From Klebsiella aerogenes KCTC 2190 (GTDB taxonomy: Bacteria > Pseudomonadota > Gammaproteobacteria > Enterobacterales > Enterobacteriaceae), in assembly GCF_000215745.1 (NCBI RefSeq), contig NC_015663.1, positions 5,118,780 through 5,182,779 on the forward strand: a DNA stretch of 64,000 nucleotides. The letters are read 5' to 3'. The position numbers and the translations under genes are program-made. The notes under the pieces were generated by a model. The model saw nothing but the letters and a program-made list of their open reading frames with translations. It had not been told where the DNA came from and did no database searches. How positions within the stretch are numbered: position 1 is the stretch's first letter; each line of letters starts with the position of its first letter. Of the stretch, positions 18,917-27,607 are shown piece by piece.

Positions 18917-19497
18917 GTATCGGCATTTAACGCCAGGTGCTGCAGCAGCATAATGGTTTTCGCATCCACGATTTCGCCATCGCGAATGGCCTGTAACGCC
19001 CGCGCCAGCGGCCACTCCAGCACTTCAATATCCTCTCCTTCCGCCGCCAGCCCGCCGCCATCGCCACGGCGATCGTCCGCGGAGTATTCGGCAATAAAGA
19101 AGTACAGCTTCTCGGTAACCGACCCCGGGCTCATAAACGCGGTGAATACTGGCTCAATGCGGGTAACGCGAAATCCGGTCTCCTCTTCCGCTTCGGCGAT
19201 AATGCGCTCTTCCGGCGAGGCGTTATCCAGTAATCCCGCGGCGGCTTCGATCAGAAAGCCGTCGTGACCGTTGATCCACACCGGAAAACGAAACTGCCGG
19301 ATGAGCACCACGCTCTGCTTGTGGCGGTTATAGAGCAGAATAACCGCGCCGTTGCCGCGGTCGTAGGCTTCCCGGCTCTGCTCCTGCCAGCGCCCATCCC
19401 GGCGCAACAGCTCAAAGGTATATTTTTTCAGCGTGTACCAGTTATCGGACAAGAGCGTTTCGCGAACGTGGCGAACGCGCGGTGCGTCTTCATGCAT
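18901..19497 (-). CDS. NudK-like Nudix hydrolase (GDP-sugar/ADP-sugar diphosphatase type)
   Basis: 198 residues from the ATG with AAGGGG about eight bases upstream; a longer frame upstream has no homology. Resembles E. coli NudK (GDP-mannose pyrophosphatase) along its length: LLSDNWYTLKKYTFEL, EAYDRGNGAVILLYN, VLIRQFR, AAGLLD and the Nudix helix ending EAEEETGF, plus SPGSVTEKLYFFIAEY. The first Nudix-box acidic position is Ser here, but the EExG metal-binding core is kept. Probably cytosolic and Mg-dependent, releasing sugar-phosphate and a nucleotide. Divergent from a DeoR regulator across 81 bases. Likely a paralogue of nudK, not nudK itself. Confidence 0.82.
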   Translation of the reverse strand: MHEDAPRVRHVRETLLSDNWYTLKKYTFELLRRDGRWQEQSREAYDRGNGAVILLYNRHKQSVVLIRQFRFPVWINGHDGFLIEAAAGLLDNASPEERIIAEAEEETGFRVTRIEPVFTAFMSPGSVTEKLYFFIAEYSADDRRGDGGGLAAEGEDIEVLEWPLARALQAIRDGEIVDAKTIMLLQHLALNADTLLAG

Positions 19498-19578
19498 GAT
19501 TTTTCCCCTTCCAAGGTGACAACTGGCAACATAACATGCATAATCGTGCACAAACAAGATCAATCGTGAGTAAAAAAA

Positions 19579-20340
19579 ATGCTCGCCAGCCAGAGAAAAC
19601 AGCACATCCTGCAGATCCTTGCCGCAGAAAAACAGGTGATGTCGGGGGAGTTGAGTCAGCGCTTTCAGGTCTCAGAAGACTCCATTCGTCGCGATCTGCG
19701 CGAACTGGCGGCGGAAGGTAAACTGCAACGGGTCCACGGCGGCGCGCTGCCGGTATCCGCCGCTATCGCGCCAATCGAAAGCAGAAAAAACGTGCAGATG
19801 GCTTCCAAACAGGCGATAGCTTGCCGGGCAGCGGCGCTTATCCAGCCAGGGCAGGTGGTCATCGTCGACGGCGGTACCACCACCACGGCGATGATCGCCG
19901 CGCTACCTGCCGACCTTGCTTGTACCGTGGTGACGCACAGTCCGGGGATCGCCGTGGCGCTGGTCGAGCATCCGCGGATCGAAGTGATCCTGCTCGGCGG
20001 TACATTGTTTAAACATTCCGTAGTTACGGTCGGCACCGGGACGCTGGCGGCGATGGCGCGGATTCATGCCGATCTGTTCTTTATGGGGGTTACCGGCGTG
20101 CACCCGCAGGCGGGCTTTACCACCGGTGATTATGAAGAGGCGGGCATTAAGCGCGCGCTGGCGGCCAGAGCCGCAGAAACCGTGGTGATGGCCTCTGCCG
20201 AAAAAATTAATTCCGCCTCCGCGTTTGCCATCGGCGAGCTTAATCTTGCCAGCACAGTGGTTATCGATAGCGAACTGGATGACAGGTTACGTCAGAAGCT
20301 TAAGCAAAGCGGCGTCGGGATTATTCAGGTAGCAGGTTAA
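19579..20340 (+). CDS. DeoR/GlpR-family transcriptional regulator, target unknown
   Basis: 253 residues: N-terminal DeoR helix-turn-helix (RKQHILQILAAEK, then LSQRFQVSEDSIRRDLREL and VHGGAL) and a C-terminal sugar-phosphate sensor domain with DGGTTTTAMIAAL, VTHSP, LLGGTL and FMGVTGVHPQAGF. Such proteins usually repress sugar-use genes and are released by a phosphorylated sugar. No E. coli K-12 gene occupies this place. The divergent NudK-like gene is the obvious candidate target. The intergenic region has a TGCA-N6-TGCA element near 19536-19549. Confidence 0.85.
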   Translation: MLASQRKQHILQILAAEKQVMSGELSQRFQVSEDSIRRDLRELAAEGKLQRVHGGALPVSAAIAPIESRKNVQMASKQAIACRAAALIQPGQVVIVDGGTTTTAMIAALPADLACTVVTHSPGIAVALVEHPRIEVILLGGTLFKHSVVTVGTGTLAAMARIHADLFFMGVTGVHPQAGFTTGDYEEAGIKRALAARAAETVVMASAEKINSASAFAIGELNLASTVVIDSELDDRLRQKLKQSGVGIIQVAG

Positions 20341-20365
20341 CCCGGCGGCATCATGTTCCGCCGGG
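20341..20365. terminator. Hairpin between convergent DeoR gene and yejK
   Basis: Perfect eight-bp stem CCCGGCGG/CCGCCGGG with a nine-base loop, directly after the DeoR stop. It lacks a T-run on either side. Confidence 0.6.
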
Positions 20366-20379
20366 ATAATCAGCAGGGA

Positions 20380-21387
20380 TTAATTACCGCCTGAGGTACG
20401 GCGCTGCAGCTGATCGCGCAGGTTCGGCGGCGTACCTTTAATGGTCAACGTATCCGTTGCCGGATCCCAGAATACGCGCTCGCCGAGCAGCATCGCATCA
20501 AAGTTAATGGTCAAGCCGCCGCCGCTACCGGCAAATTTGGTCAGCTGGCGCAGCGTACTGCGATCCGCCGGGAAGCTCTCTTCGAGCTCATAACCCTGCT
20601 CGGCGGTAAACTCCTGGAAACTCTTTTCGCTGACGCCTGAGAGCTCTTTCGACAACGACTCCAGCTCGATCTCTTCGCCTGCCTGCAGCTGTTCGTTACA
20701 GTAGGCATACACCTGCTGGCGCACGTTCTGGCGCTCGGATTTATCCAGCTGCGCGTCAGCGGCGAAATCATCCACCGCCTGCAGCAGACCGCGGTTCTGC
20801 GCTTTGGCATTGAGCCCTTCGCTGGCGCCGAGGAAGTCCATGAAGAAATCGGCGACTTTACGCCCCACCCGCCCTTTCAGGAAGGTCAGATAACGGGTCG
20901 ATTCGGGATTGGTTTCCCACTCGGTCAGATCAATACGCGCCACGATGTCGGCATGGTTGATGTCCAGGTAATGGGTGGAACTGATATCCAGCTCTTCGTT
21001 AACGCGCATGCTGCTCAGATTATTGAGCACCGCCACCAGCAGATACTCGACCGCCAGGTAACGATACTGACAGAACAGCACAATGCCGCCTTCAGCAAAT
21101 GGATACTTCGCCAGCTCATCGCGCAGGCGGCCGGTTGCCGCACGGCTGAAAGGAAGAAATTCTTCTTCACCCTGACGCTGTAAACGCAACGCTTGCGCCA
21201 GTTCGCTCTCTTCATTAAAGAGGCCGTAGGCTTTGCTTTTTGCGCTGTAGACACGATGCAGTTCGGCCATCATCTCCACGACAGTGGCATTTGGTTCCAG
21301 CAGCGACTCGCGTAGCACCAGTTCCAGATTCTGTTCATCACGTTTGATCAACTGATGCAGGGCAATCTGGTCGATATCCAGACTCAT
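20380..21387 (-). CDS. yejK: Nucleoid-associated protein YejK (NdpA)
   Basis: 335 residues, the same length as E. coli YejK, ending [13 protein letters not shown] as in that protein. Nucleoid-associated; in E. coli it has been reported to interact with topoisomerase IV. Conserved blocks: [54 protein letters not shown]. Start supported by AAGGAG eight bases upstream. Divergent from yejL with 188 bases between. Confidence 0.94.
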   Translation of the reverse strand: MSLDIDQIALHQLIKRDEQNLELVLRESLLEPNATVVEMMAELHRVYSAKSKAYGLFNEESELAQALRLQRQGEEEFLPFSRAATGRLRDELAKYPFAEGGIVLFCQYRYLAVEYLLVAVLNNLSSMRVNEELDISSTHYLDINHADIVARIDLTEWETNPESTRYLTFLKGRVGRKVADFFMDFLGASEGLNAKAQNRGLLQAVDDFAADAQLDKSERQNVRQQVYAYCNEQLQAGEEIELESLSKELSGVSEKSFQEFTAEQGYELEESFPADRSTLRQLTKFAGSGGGLTINFDAMLLGERVFWDPATDTLTIKGTPPNLRDQLQRRTSGGN

Positions 21388-21575
21388 GTTAAACTCTCCT
21401 TTTAGACCGGGCGGTATTCAACCACCACCGGGACGACGACGCAACCGGCAGACGCCTCTTTTATGCTTGAGACTCGCGTGGCCGGGCGCTTTTGCGCCGT
21501 GGCGAAAAAATGCGGAAAAAAAGCTGCTGCTACGGTAATATGTTGCCCTTTCACGAACAAACAGATTTTGAGTTT

Positions 21576-21803
21576 ATGCCACAAATATCCCGCTATAGCG
21601 ATGAACAGGTCGAGCAGCTGCTCAGCGAGCTAACGAACGTCCTGGAAACACACAAAGCGCCGGTTGACCTGTCACTGATGGTGCTGGGCAATATGGTGAC
21701 CAATCTGCTCAACAGTAGCGTCGCGCCGGCGCAGCGTCAGGCAATCGCCCGTTCTTTCGCCCAGGCGCTGCAATCGTCCATTAACGACGATCCCGCGCAC
21801 TAA
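21576..21803 (+). CDS. yejL: Small conserved protein YejL (DUF1414)
   Basis: 75 residues, as in E. coli, predicted all-helical and cytosolic, function unknown. [19 protein letters not shown] and the Gly-Asn-Met block [15 protein letters not shown] are nearly invariant among relatives. A longer in-frame extension upstream is rejected because homology starts at this ATG. It is 19 bases upstream of yejM, same strand, probably one transcript. Confidence 0.9.
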   Translation: MPQISRYSDEQVEQLLSELTNVLETHKAPVDLSLMVLGNMVTNLLNSSVAPAQRQAIARSFAQALQSSINDDPAH

Positions 21804-21822
21804 GGATAACGAACAACAGTAT

Positions 21823-23583
21823 ATGGTGACTCTTCGTCAGCCCTACCGAGAAAAAGTCTCCCAGATGGTCAGCTGGGGACACTGGTTCGCCCTGTTCAAC
21901 ATGTTGTTGGCAATGGCGCTCGGCAGCCGCTATCTTTTTGTCGCCGACTGGCCAACGACGCTTGCCGGACGAGTATTCTCGTATGTCAGCCTCGTTGGTC
22001 ATTTCAGTTTTCTGGTTTTCACCAGCTATGTACTGATTCTCTTTCCGCTGACCTTTATTGTCGGCTCGCAGCGGCTTATGCGCTTCCTGTCGGTTATCTT
22101 CGCCACCGCGGGGATGACGCTGCTGCTAATCGATAGCGAAGTTTTCACTCGCTTCCACCTGCACTTAAATCCCGTCGTCTGGGAACTGGTGATTAACCCC
22201 GATCAGAACGAGATGGCTCGCGACTGGCAGCTGATGTTTATCAGCGTACCGATCATCTTCCTGATTGAGATGCTTTTCGCCACCTGGAGCTGGCAAAAGC
22301 TGCGCAGCCTGACGCGCCGCCGCCACTACGCGCGCCCCGTCGCCTGGTTTTTCTTTATTTCGTTTATCAGCAGCCACCTGATTTATATCTGGGCGGATGC
22401 CAATTTTTATCGCCCGATCACCATGCAGCGGGCCAACTTGCCGCTCTCTTATCCGATGACCGCCCGCCGCTTCCTTGAGAAGCATGGCCTGCTCGATGCG
22501 CAAGACTATCAGCGTCGTCTGGTTGAGCAAGGCGCGCCGGAAGCGGTTTCGGTGCAATATCCGCTGAGCGATCTGCGCTATCGCGACCTCGGTACGGGTT
22601 ACAACGTACTGCTCATTACCGTGGATAACCTTAACTATTCACGTTTCGAGAAGAACATGCCGCAGCTGGCGGCTTTTGCGAAAGAGAGCGTCAACTTTAG
22701 CCAGCATATGAGCTCCGGTAATAGCACCGACAGCGGGATGTTCGGCCTGTTCTACGGCATATCGCCGGGTTATATGGATGGCGTGCTCTCGGCGCGTATC
22801 CCGGCGGCGCTGATTACCGCCCTCAACCAACAGGGTTACCAGCTTGGCCTGTTCTCATCAGACGGTTTCAGCAGCCCGCTTTATCGCCAGGCGCTGCTGT
22901 CGGACTTCTCGCTGCCGGCGGCTAAAACGCAGAGCGATGAACAAACGGCCGACCAATGGATCGGCTGGCTGGATCGCTACGCTCTGGACGAGAACCGCTG
23001 GTTCTCGTGGGTATCGCTGAACGGCACTAATATTGATAACAGCCAGCAGCAGAATTTTGCGCGCACCTACGGCCGCGCCGCAGGCAACGTCGATACACAA
23101 ATTGGCCGCGTGCTGGACGCGCTGCGTAAAGCGGGCAAACTGGATAATACGGTGGTGATAATTACCGCCGGGCACGGTATGCCGCTGGATAACAAGCAGG
23201 GTAAATTCGACTGGTCACGGGGCAATCTGCAGGTGCCGCTGGTTATCCACTGGCCGGGAACCCCAGCGCAAGAGATCGCAACGCTCACGGATAACAAAGA
23301 CGTGATGACCACGCTGATGCAGCGTCTGCTGCACGTGTCGACGCCAGCGAATGAATATTCGCAGGGCGAAGACCTGTTTAGCCCGGCACGCCGCCGCAGC
23401 TGGGTCACTGCGGCCAATAGCGATACTCTGGCGATTACCACGCCAACGATGACCGTGGTGCTCGACCACAACGGCACCTACCACACCTGGAACAGCGATG
23501 GTGAGAAGATTAAAGACCAAAAACCGCAGCTCAGCCTGCTGCTGCAGGTGCTGACGGATGAAAAACGCTTTATCGCTAACTGA
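21823..23583 (+). CDS. yejM: Inner-membrane regulator of LPS synthesis YejM (PbgA/LapC)
   Basis: 586 residues, as in E. coli. Five N-terminal membrane helices (about 20-190) are followed by a periplasmic alkaline-phosphatase/sulfatase-like domain with GYNVLLITVDNLNYSRF, GNSTDSGMFGLFYG and VVIITAGHGMP. The protein senses periplasmic LPS and restrains LapB-FtsH degradation of LpxC; the membrane part is essential in E. coli. Metal-site residues of true sulfatases are only partly kept, as in E. coli. The stop codon lies in a 12-bp inverted repeat preceding tRNA-Pro. Confidence 0.94.
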   Translation: MVTLRQPYREKVSQMVSWGHWFALFNMLLAMALGSRYLFVADWPTTLAGRVFSYVSLVGHFSFLVFTSYVLILFPLTFIVGSQRLMRFLSVIFATAGMTLLLIDSEVFTRFHLHLNPVVWELVINPDQNEMARDWQLMFISVPIIFLIEMLFATWSWQKLRSLTRRRHYARPVAWFFFISFISSHLIYIWADANFYRPITMQRANLPLSYPMTARRFLEKHGLLDAQDYQRRLVEQGAPEAVSVQYPLSDLRYRDLGTGYNVLLITVDNLNYSRFEKNMPQLAAFAKESVNFSQHMSSGNSTDSGMFGLFYGISPGYMDGVLSARIPAALITALNQQGYQLGLFSSDGFSSPLYRQALLSDFSLPAAKTQSDEQTADQWIGWLDRYALDENRWFSWVSLNGTNIDNSQQQNFARTYGRAAGNVDTQIGRVLDALRKAGKLDNTVVIITAGHGMPLDNKQGKFDWSRGNLQVPLVIHWPGTPAQEIATLTDNKDVMTTLMQRLLHVSTPANEYSQGEDLFSPARRRSWVTAANSDTLAITTPTMTVVLDHNGTYHTWNSDGEKIKDQKPQLSLLLQVLTDEKRFIAN

Positions 23584-23608
23584 TTGATTAATTTTAAATC
23601 AATCAGTT
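23578..23608 (+). terminator. 12-bp inverted repeat spanning the yejM stop codon
   Basis: AACTGATTGATT and AATCAATCAGTT form a perfect AT-rich stem with a seven-base loop. It covers the final yejM codons and the stop. No T-tract follows; it may act as a weak terminator or mRNA 3' end before the tRNA promoter. Confidence 0.55.
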
Positions 23609-23617
23609 GTCGGTCGC

Positions 23618-23645
23618 TTGCATTCGATGGGGGAACGGGTAATAT
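23618..23645 (+). promoter_or_regulatory. Promoter of proL tRNA
   Basis: TTGCAT, 16-bp spacer, TAATAT, followed by a GC-rich discriminator (CTCCACGCG) just before the tRNA, typical of stringently controlled stable RNA promoters. Confidence 0.7.
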
Positions 23646-23659
23646 TATCCTCCACGCGT

Positions 23660-23736
23660 CGGCACGTAGCGCAGCCTGGTAGCGCACCGTCATGGGGTGT
23701 CGGGGGTCGGAGGTTCAAATCCTCTCGTGCCGACCA
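23660..23736 (+). tRNA. proL: tRNA-Pro, anticodon GGG
   Basis: 77 nt including encoded CCA. Acceptor CGGCACG pairs with CGTGCCG; D stem GCGC/GCGC; anticodon loop ATGGGGT gives GGG at positions 34-36; T-arm GGAGG-TTCAAAT-CCTCT. Reads CCC and CCU. Identical in form and position (after yejM) to E. coli proL. Confidence 0.98.
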
Positions 23737-23744
23737 AAAATTTA

Positions 23745-23812
23745 ACCGGTAGGTTGCTACAACCACCGGTCCCCTTTAGAACCCGCACTCTCCCTGAGAG
23801 CGCGGGTTTTTT
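23745..23812 (+). terminator. Terminator of the proL transcript
   Basis: A first hairpin ACCGGT-A-GGTTG-CTA-CAACC-ACCGGT at about 23745-23770 is followed by a strong terminator: ACCCGC/GCGGGT enclosing CTCTC/GAGAG, then six T ending at 23812. Confidence 0.88.
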
Positions 23813-23917
23813 AATGTTTGTACTCCCCTTCCCTTTGTGACTGCGATTATCCTGATGGCAAATTGTTAAATTCCATCTATCATTCGACTGTATTCGTTAT
23901 CATCTGGAGCGGACCCA

Positions 23918-25027
23918 ATGAGAGTTAAAGGACTTACCAAAGGATTTTTTATCCTTATTTTACTGATCGTTACCCTGGCCTTTTTTGACGTACTCTCCCC
24001 TTACTATTCCGCTATCCTGTGGGCAGCTATCCTGGCGGTGATATTTAATCCGGTAAAAAACAACATCCGTACGCGCATCGGTGAGCGCAACGGTATCGCG
24101 GCGCTACTGACCGTCGTGATTATCTGTCTTATTGTTTTCACCCCGTTGGCGATTATCATTTCGTCGCTAGCCTTCGAACTCAACGTGGTCTACACCAAGT
24201 TACAGCACAACGACACCCAGTTTCCGACGGTGGTCGCCAACCTGTTTGCCCATCTCCCGAGCTGGGCCAGAAGTTTCCTCTCCGAGCACAATCTCGATAG
24301 CGCGGAACAGATTCAGCAGCAGCTGTCCGATGCCGCCCTGAAAGGCGGGCAGTATCTGGCCGGTAGCGCCTTCCTGATTGGTAAAGGGACCTTTGGCTTT
24401 ACCGTCAGCTTCGGCATTATGTTATACCTGCTGTTCTTCTTGCTGAAGGATGGCCCCTATCTGGTACTTCTGATCCTTGAATCCTTGCCGCTATCCAATT
24501 ACGTAAAACAACATCTGTTTGCCAAATTCGCCGCCGTCGCGCGGGCGACGGTTAAAGGCACCGTTGCCGTCGCGCTGGCGCAGGGGGCTCTCGGCGGCTT
24601 TGCATTCTGGATTGTCGGTCTTGATGGCAGCATTCTGTGGGGCGCTTTAATGGCCTTTCTGTCGCTCATCCCGGCGGTGGGCTCCGCCATCATCTGGGTG
24701 CCGGCGGCGATTTACCTGTTCGCCACCGGGCAATTGTGGCAAGGGGCGTTTATTGTCGGTTTCTTCGTGATTGTCATCGGCCTGGTGGATAACATTCTGC
24801 GTCCGCTACTGGTGGGGAAAGATACCAAAATGCCGGATTATCTGATCCTGATTGCCACCCTTGGCGGCATGGAAATCTATGGCATCAACGGCTTTGTCAT
24901 CGGCCCGCTGATTGCCGCCCTGTTTATTGCCTGCTGGAACCTGTTATCGGGCCGTGAACACGCCGGGAACGCCGACTTACTGGACGAAGAGTTTATTGAA
25001 GAAGCCAAAAACAGCCGCGATGAATAG
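23918..25027 (+). CDS. AI-2E family (TqsA/PerM-type) inner-membrane permease
   Basis: 369 residues with about seven to eight hydrophobic helices and the family C-terminal block SLIPAVGSAIIWVPAAIYLF, VDNILRPLLVGKDTKMP, GINGFVIGPLIAALF. Members include exporters of autoinducer-2 and sodium/lithium-proton antiporters, so substrate cannot be assigned. It does not look like the paralogue ydiK from memory. A poor hairpin GCAAGC-CTCA-GCTTGC follows at 25033-25048. It stands alone between proL and eco. Confidence 0.85.
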   Translation: MRVKGLTKGFFILILLIVTLAFFDVLSPYYSAILWAAILAVIFNPVKNNIRTRIGERNGIAALLTVVIICLIVFTPLAIIISSLAFELNVVYTKLQHNDTQFPTVVANLFAHLPSWARSFLSEHNLDSAEQIQQQLSDAALKGGQYLAGSAFLIGKGTFGFTVSFGIMLYLLFFLLKDGPYLVLLILESLPLSNYVKQHLFAKFAAVARATVKGTVAVALAQGALGGFAFWIVGLDGSILWGALMAFLSLIPAVGSAIIWVPAAIYLFATGQLWQGAFIVGFFVIVIGLVDNILRPLLVGKDTKMPDYLILIATLGGMEIYGINGFVIGPLIAALFIACWNLLSGREHAGNADLLDEEFIEEAKNSRDE

Positions 25028-25077
25028 CTAACGCAAGCCTCAGCTTGCTAGTGCATTTCACTATTCATATTGAAAAT

Positions 25078-25100
25078 AATGGTAAATAACTCTTACCATT
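25078..25100 (+). promoter_or_regulatory. Inverted repeat upstream of eco
   Basis: AATGGTAA and TTACCATT, perfect eight-base arms separated by seven bases, 57 bases before the eco start. Placement suits an operator, but no regulator is known to me. Confidence 0.4.
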
Positions 25101-25156
25101 CACGACAATGATGTTAGTCTGTATTGGTTAGTAACGATAATAAAGGATGATCAACC

Positions 25157-25648
25157 GTGAAAAAAATCGCTACGCTTGCTGTTTCTCTGCTGGCCGTTGC
25201 CTGTGTTTCCACCAGCGCCTTAGCCGCTGAACAGCCGCTGGAGAAAGTCGCCCCCTATCCGAAAGCGGAAAAAGGGATGAAGCGTCAGGTGATTCAGCTG
25301 CCGCAGCAGCAGGATGAATCCGCGTTAAAAGTTGAACTGATGATTGGCCAGACGCTGGAAGTCGACTGCAACCATCACCGCCTGGGCGGTCAACTGGAAA
25401 GCAAAACCCTGGAAGGCTGGGGCTATGACTACTATGTCTTTGATAAGCTGACGTCCCCGGTTTCCACCATGATGGCCTGCCCGGACGGTAAGAAAGAGAA
25501 GAAATTTGTTACCGCTGGTCTCGGCGATACAGGCCTGCTGCGTTACAACAGCAAGCTGCCGATCGTGGTTTATACTCCGGCCAACGTCGAAGTGAAATAC
25601 CGCATCTGGAAAGCTGAAGAAACTATCGGTAATGCCGTTGAGCGTTAA
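25157..25648 (+). CDS. eco: Ecotin, periplasmic serine protease inhibitor
   Basis: 163-residue precursor with a Sec signal ([23 protein letters not shown], cleaved before AEQPLEK). Dimeric inhibitor of trypsin-fold proteases such as neutrophil elastase. The reactive loop STMMACPDG has Met at P1, and the loop disulfide cysteines are at the CNHH and ACPD positions. Translation appears to begin at GTG, with AAGGA nine bases upstream. It shares a bidirectional terminator with mqo. Confidence 0.95.
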   Translation: MKKIATLAVSLLAVACVSTSALAAEQPLEKVAPYPKAEKGMKRQVIQLPQQQDESALKVELMIGQTLEVDCNHHRLGGQLESKTLEGWGYDYYVFDKLTSPVSTMMACPDGKKEKKFVTAGLGDTGLLRYNSKLPIVVYTPANVEVKYRIWKAEETIGNAVER

Positions 25649-25663
25649 TCGCCTGCGGTAATA

Positions 25664-25695
25664 CAAAACGGCAGCCCGAAGGCTGCCGTTTTTGT
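25664..25695. terminator. Bidirectional terminator between eco and mqo
   Basis: Ten-bp stem AACGGCAGCC/GGCTGCCGTT with CGAA loop, T-run to the right and A-run to the left, serving both convergent genes. Confidence 0.9.
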
Positions 25696-27329
25696 TATAG
25701 CGCGATATCCGCCATCGGTTTGCCGCCGGTCAACGGTTTGAGTTCGGCCTGCGGCACCTCGTCCGCCGCGGTCGTCGGCTCGTAGTGTAGCCCCAGCACT
25801 TCACTGGTCCACGTCAGCGCCTGCTCAATAGCGGCTGGGTTACCATCCAGACGCATACCGTAGCTCGGCACGATCTCTTTCATCTTCGCCTGCCAGGCCG
25901 GCGTCTGTACTTTGTCTTTGAAGACTTTCTCCAACAGCTGCACCATGATCGGCGCCGCCGTCGACGCGCCAGGAGAAGCGCCCAGCAGCGCGGCTACGGT
26001 GCCTTCATCATCGCACACCACTTCGGTGCCAAGGCGCAACACGCCGCCCATCTTCTTATCACGTTTGATAATCTGTACACGCTGACCGGCCTGCCACAGG
26101 CGCCAGTCCTCTTTGCGCGCTTCCGGGTAGTACTCGCACAGTGCGGCATGACGATCTTTATCTTTCTGCAATACCTGGCTAATCAGATATTTCACCAGGT
26201 CGAAGTTATCCATTCCGACGTTAAGCATCGGCAGAATATTCGAGGTATTCGTCGAGGCCAGCAGATCCCAAAGCGATCCATTTTTCAGGAAACGGGTCGA
26301 GAAGGTCGCGAATGGCCCGAACAGCACCACGCGTTTGCCGTCGATAATACGGGTGTCGATATGCGGCACCGACATCGGCGGCGCGCCAACTTCCGCCTGG
26401 CCGTAGACTTTCGCCAGGTGATGATTAACCACTTCCGGGTTCTCACACACCAGGAACTGTCCGCCAACCGGGAAGCCGGCGTACTCTTTCGCCTGCGGAA
26501 TGCCGGTTTCCTGCAGCAGCGTCAGAGCAGCGCCACCCGCGCCAATAAAGATGAATTTGGTTTTGATCGTTCGCTTCTGGTGACGATTGTTGGCATCCGC
26601 CAGCGTCACCGTCCAGCTGTTGTCCGCATTGCGCTTAAAACGGCGAACGACGGTACCCAACTGGAGAGAAAAATTATCATGCGTCTGTAGCCCGGCGATC
26701 AGCTGGCGAGTGATCTCGCCGTAGTTAACGTCGGTGCCCATTTCGGTACGCGTCGCCGCCACTTTTTGCTGCGGATCGCGACCTTCCATCACCAGCGGCG
26801 CCCACTCCTTGATCTGCTGATGATCTTCAGAATAGCGAATACCGCGGAACAGCTCGCTCTGCTGCAGCGCCGCGTAGCGCGCGCGCAGGAAGTTAACGTT
26901 GTCTTCGCCCCACACAAAGCTCATGTGCGGCACGCTGTTAATAAAAGATTTCGGCTTAGTCAGGATGCCGCGGGTCACCTGGTGGGCCCAAAACTGACGA
27001 GAAATATGGAAGGACTCATTGATATCGACCGCTTTGTCGATATTGATTCCATTGGCGGTTTGCGGCGTGTAGTTAAGCTCCATCAGCGCCGCATGGCCGG
27101 TACCCGCATTGTTCCAGCCGTTCGAGCTTTCCTCGGCAACGCTGGTCATCTGCTCGACCATGGTAATAGACCAATCCGGCTCCAGTTCCTGCAGCCAGGT
27201 TCCCAACGTGGCGCTCATGATACCGCCGCCAATCAACAATACATCCGTCTCTTGCTCATGGCGGGTGTTGGTCCGATTTGTATTGGAACCAACCGCCTGT
27301 GAGCTGGGTACGGCCATCTTTTTCTTCAT
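25695..27329 (-). CDS. mqo: Malate:quinone oxidoreductase
   Basis: 544 residues (E. coli 548). FAD-dependent, membrane-associated enzyme that oxidises malate to oxaloacetate and passes electrons to quinone. The Rossmann FAD motif [15 protein letters not shown] is at about 29-43, followed by [21 protein letters not shown], and the conserved [10 protein letters not shown] and [15 protein letters not shown] blocks; the C-terminus MADIAL matches the family. The N-terminal 28 residues are divergent from E. coli. An extended palindrome lies upstream at 27409-27447. Confidence 0.94.
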   Translation of the reverse strand: MKKKMAVPSSQAVGSNTNRTNTRHEQETDVLLIGGGIMSATLGTWLQELEPDWSITMVEQMTSVAEESSNGWNNAGTGHAALMELNYTPQTANGINIDKAVDINESFHISRQFWAHQVTRGILTKPKSFINSVPHMSFVWGEDNVNFLRARYAALQQSELFRGIRYSEDHQQIKEWAPLVMEGRDPQQKVAATRTEMGTDVNYGEITRQLIAGLQTHDNFSLQLGTVVRRFKRNADNSWTVTLADANNRHQKRTIKTKFIFIGAGGAALTLLQETGIPQAKEYAGFPVGGQFLVCENPEVVNHHLAKVYGQAEVGAPPMSVPHIDTRIIDGKRVVLFGPFATFSTRFLKNGSLWDLLASTNTSNILPMLNVGMDNFDLVKYLISQVLQKDKDRHAALCEYYPEARKEDWRLWQAGQRVQIIKRDKKMGGVLRLGTEVVCDDEGTVAALLGASPGASTAAPIMVQLLEKVFKDKVQTPAWQAKMKEIVPSYGMRLDGNPAAIEQALTWTSEVLGLHYEPTTAADEVPQAELKPLTGGKPMADIAL

Positions 27330-27408
27330 CGGATTTGAGCCTTACTTTTACTCGCTTTTTTTATTTAGCGCAGGTGAAACGATTCTCGGGATCAAAGGTA
27401 CCACCTGT

Positions 27409-27447
27409 ACTCAAAAATTTAAATATTGTTTAAATTTTAAGTTGAGT
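27409..27447. promoter_or_regulatory. Extended AT-rich palindrome in the mqo/sulP divergent region
   Basis: Core arms AAAATTTAAA (27414-27423) and TTTAAATTTT (27429-27438) around TATTG, with outer arms ACTCAA (27409-27414) and TTGAGT (27442-27447). It is 80 to 118 bases upstream of the mqo start. Too large for a single dimer site; could be paired operators or a cruciform. Confidence 0.5.
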
Positions 27448-27478
27448 TTTGAGATCTGTTATAAAAATGTTTAATAAA

Positions 27479-27513
27479 TGTGTACACAAAATCACTTTTT
27501 GTACTGGTATGAT
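27479..27513 (+). promoter_or_regulatory. Candidate promoter of the SulP gene with overlapping palindrome
   Basis: An extended -10 TGGTATGAT (TATGAT at 27508-27513) lies 95 bases before the start. The perfect palindrome TGTGTACACA at 27479-27488 falls across the -35 position, where a bound repressor would block polymerase. No regulator is encoded next to it. Confidence 0.45.
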
Positions 27514-27607
27514 GGTCATTTCCGCGCTATCATCTCCCGTTCTGTGATGGAGCGCACGCCAACGGCGGCATGCCTCACTTCAAATTTTTTATCATCCGCG
27601 AACTTTT

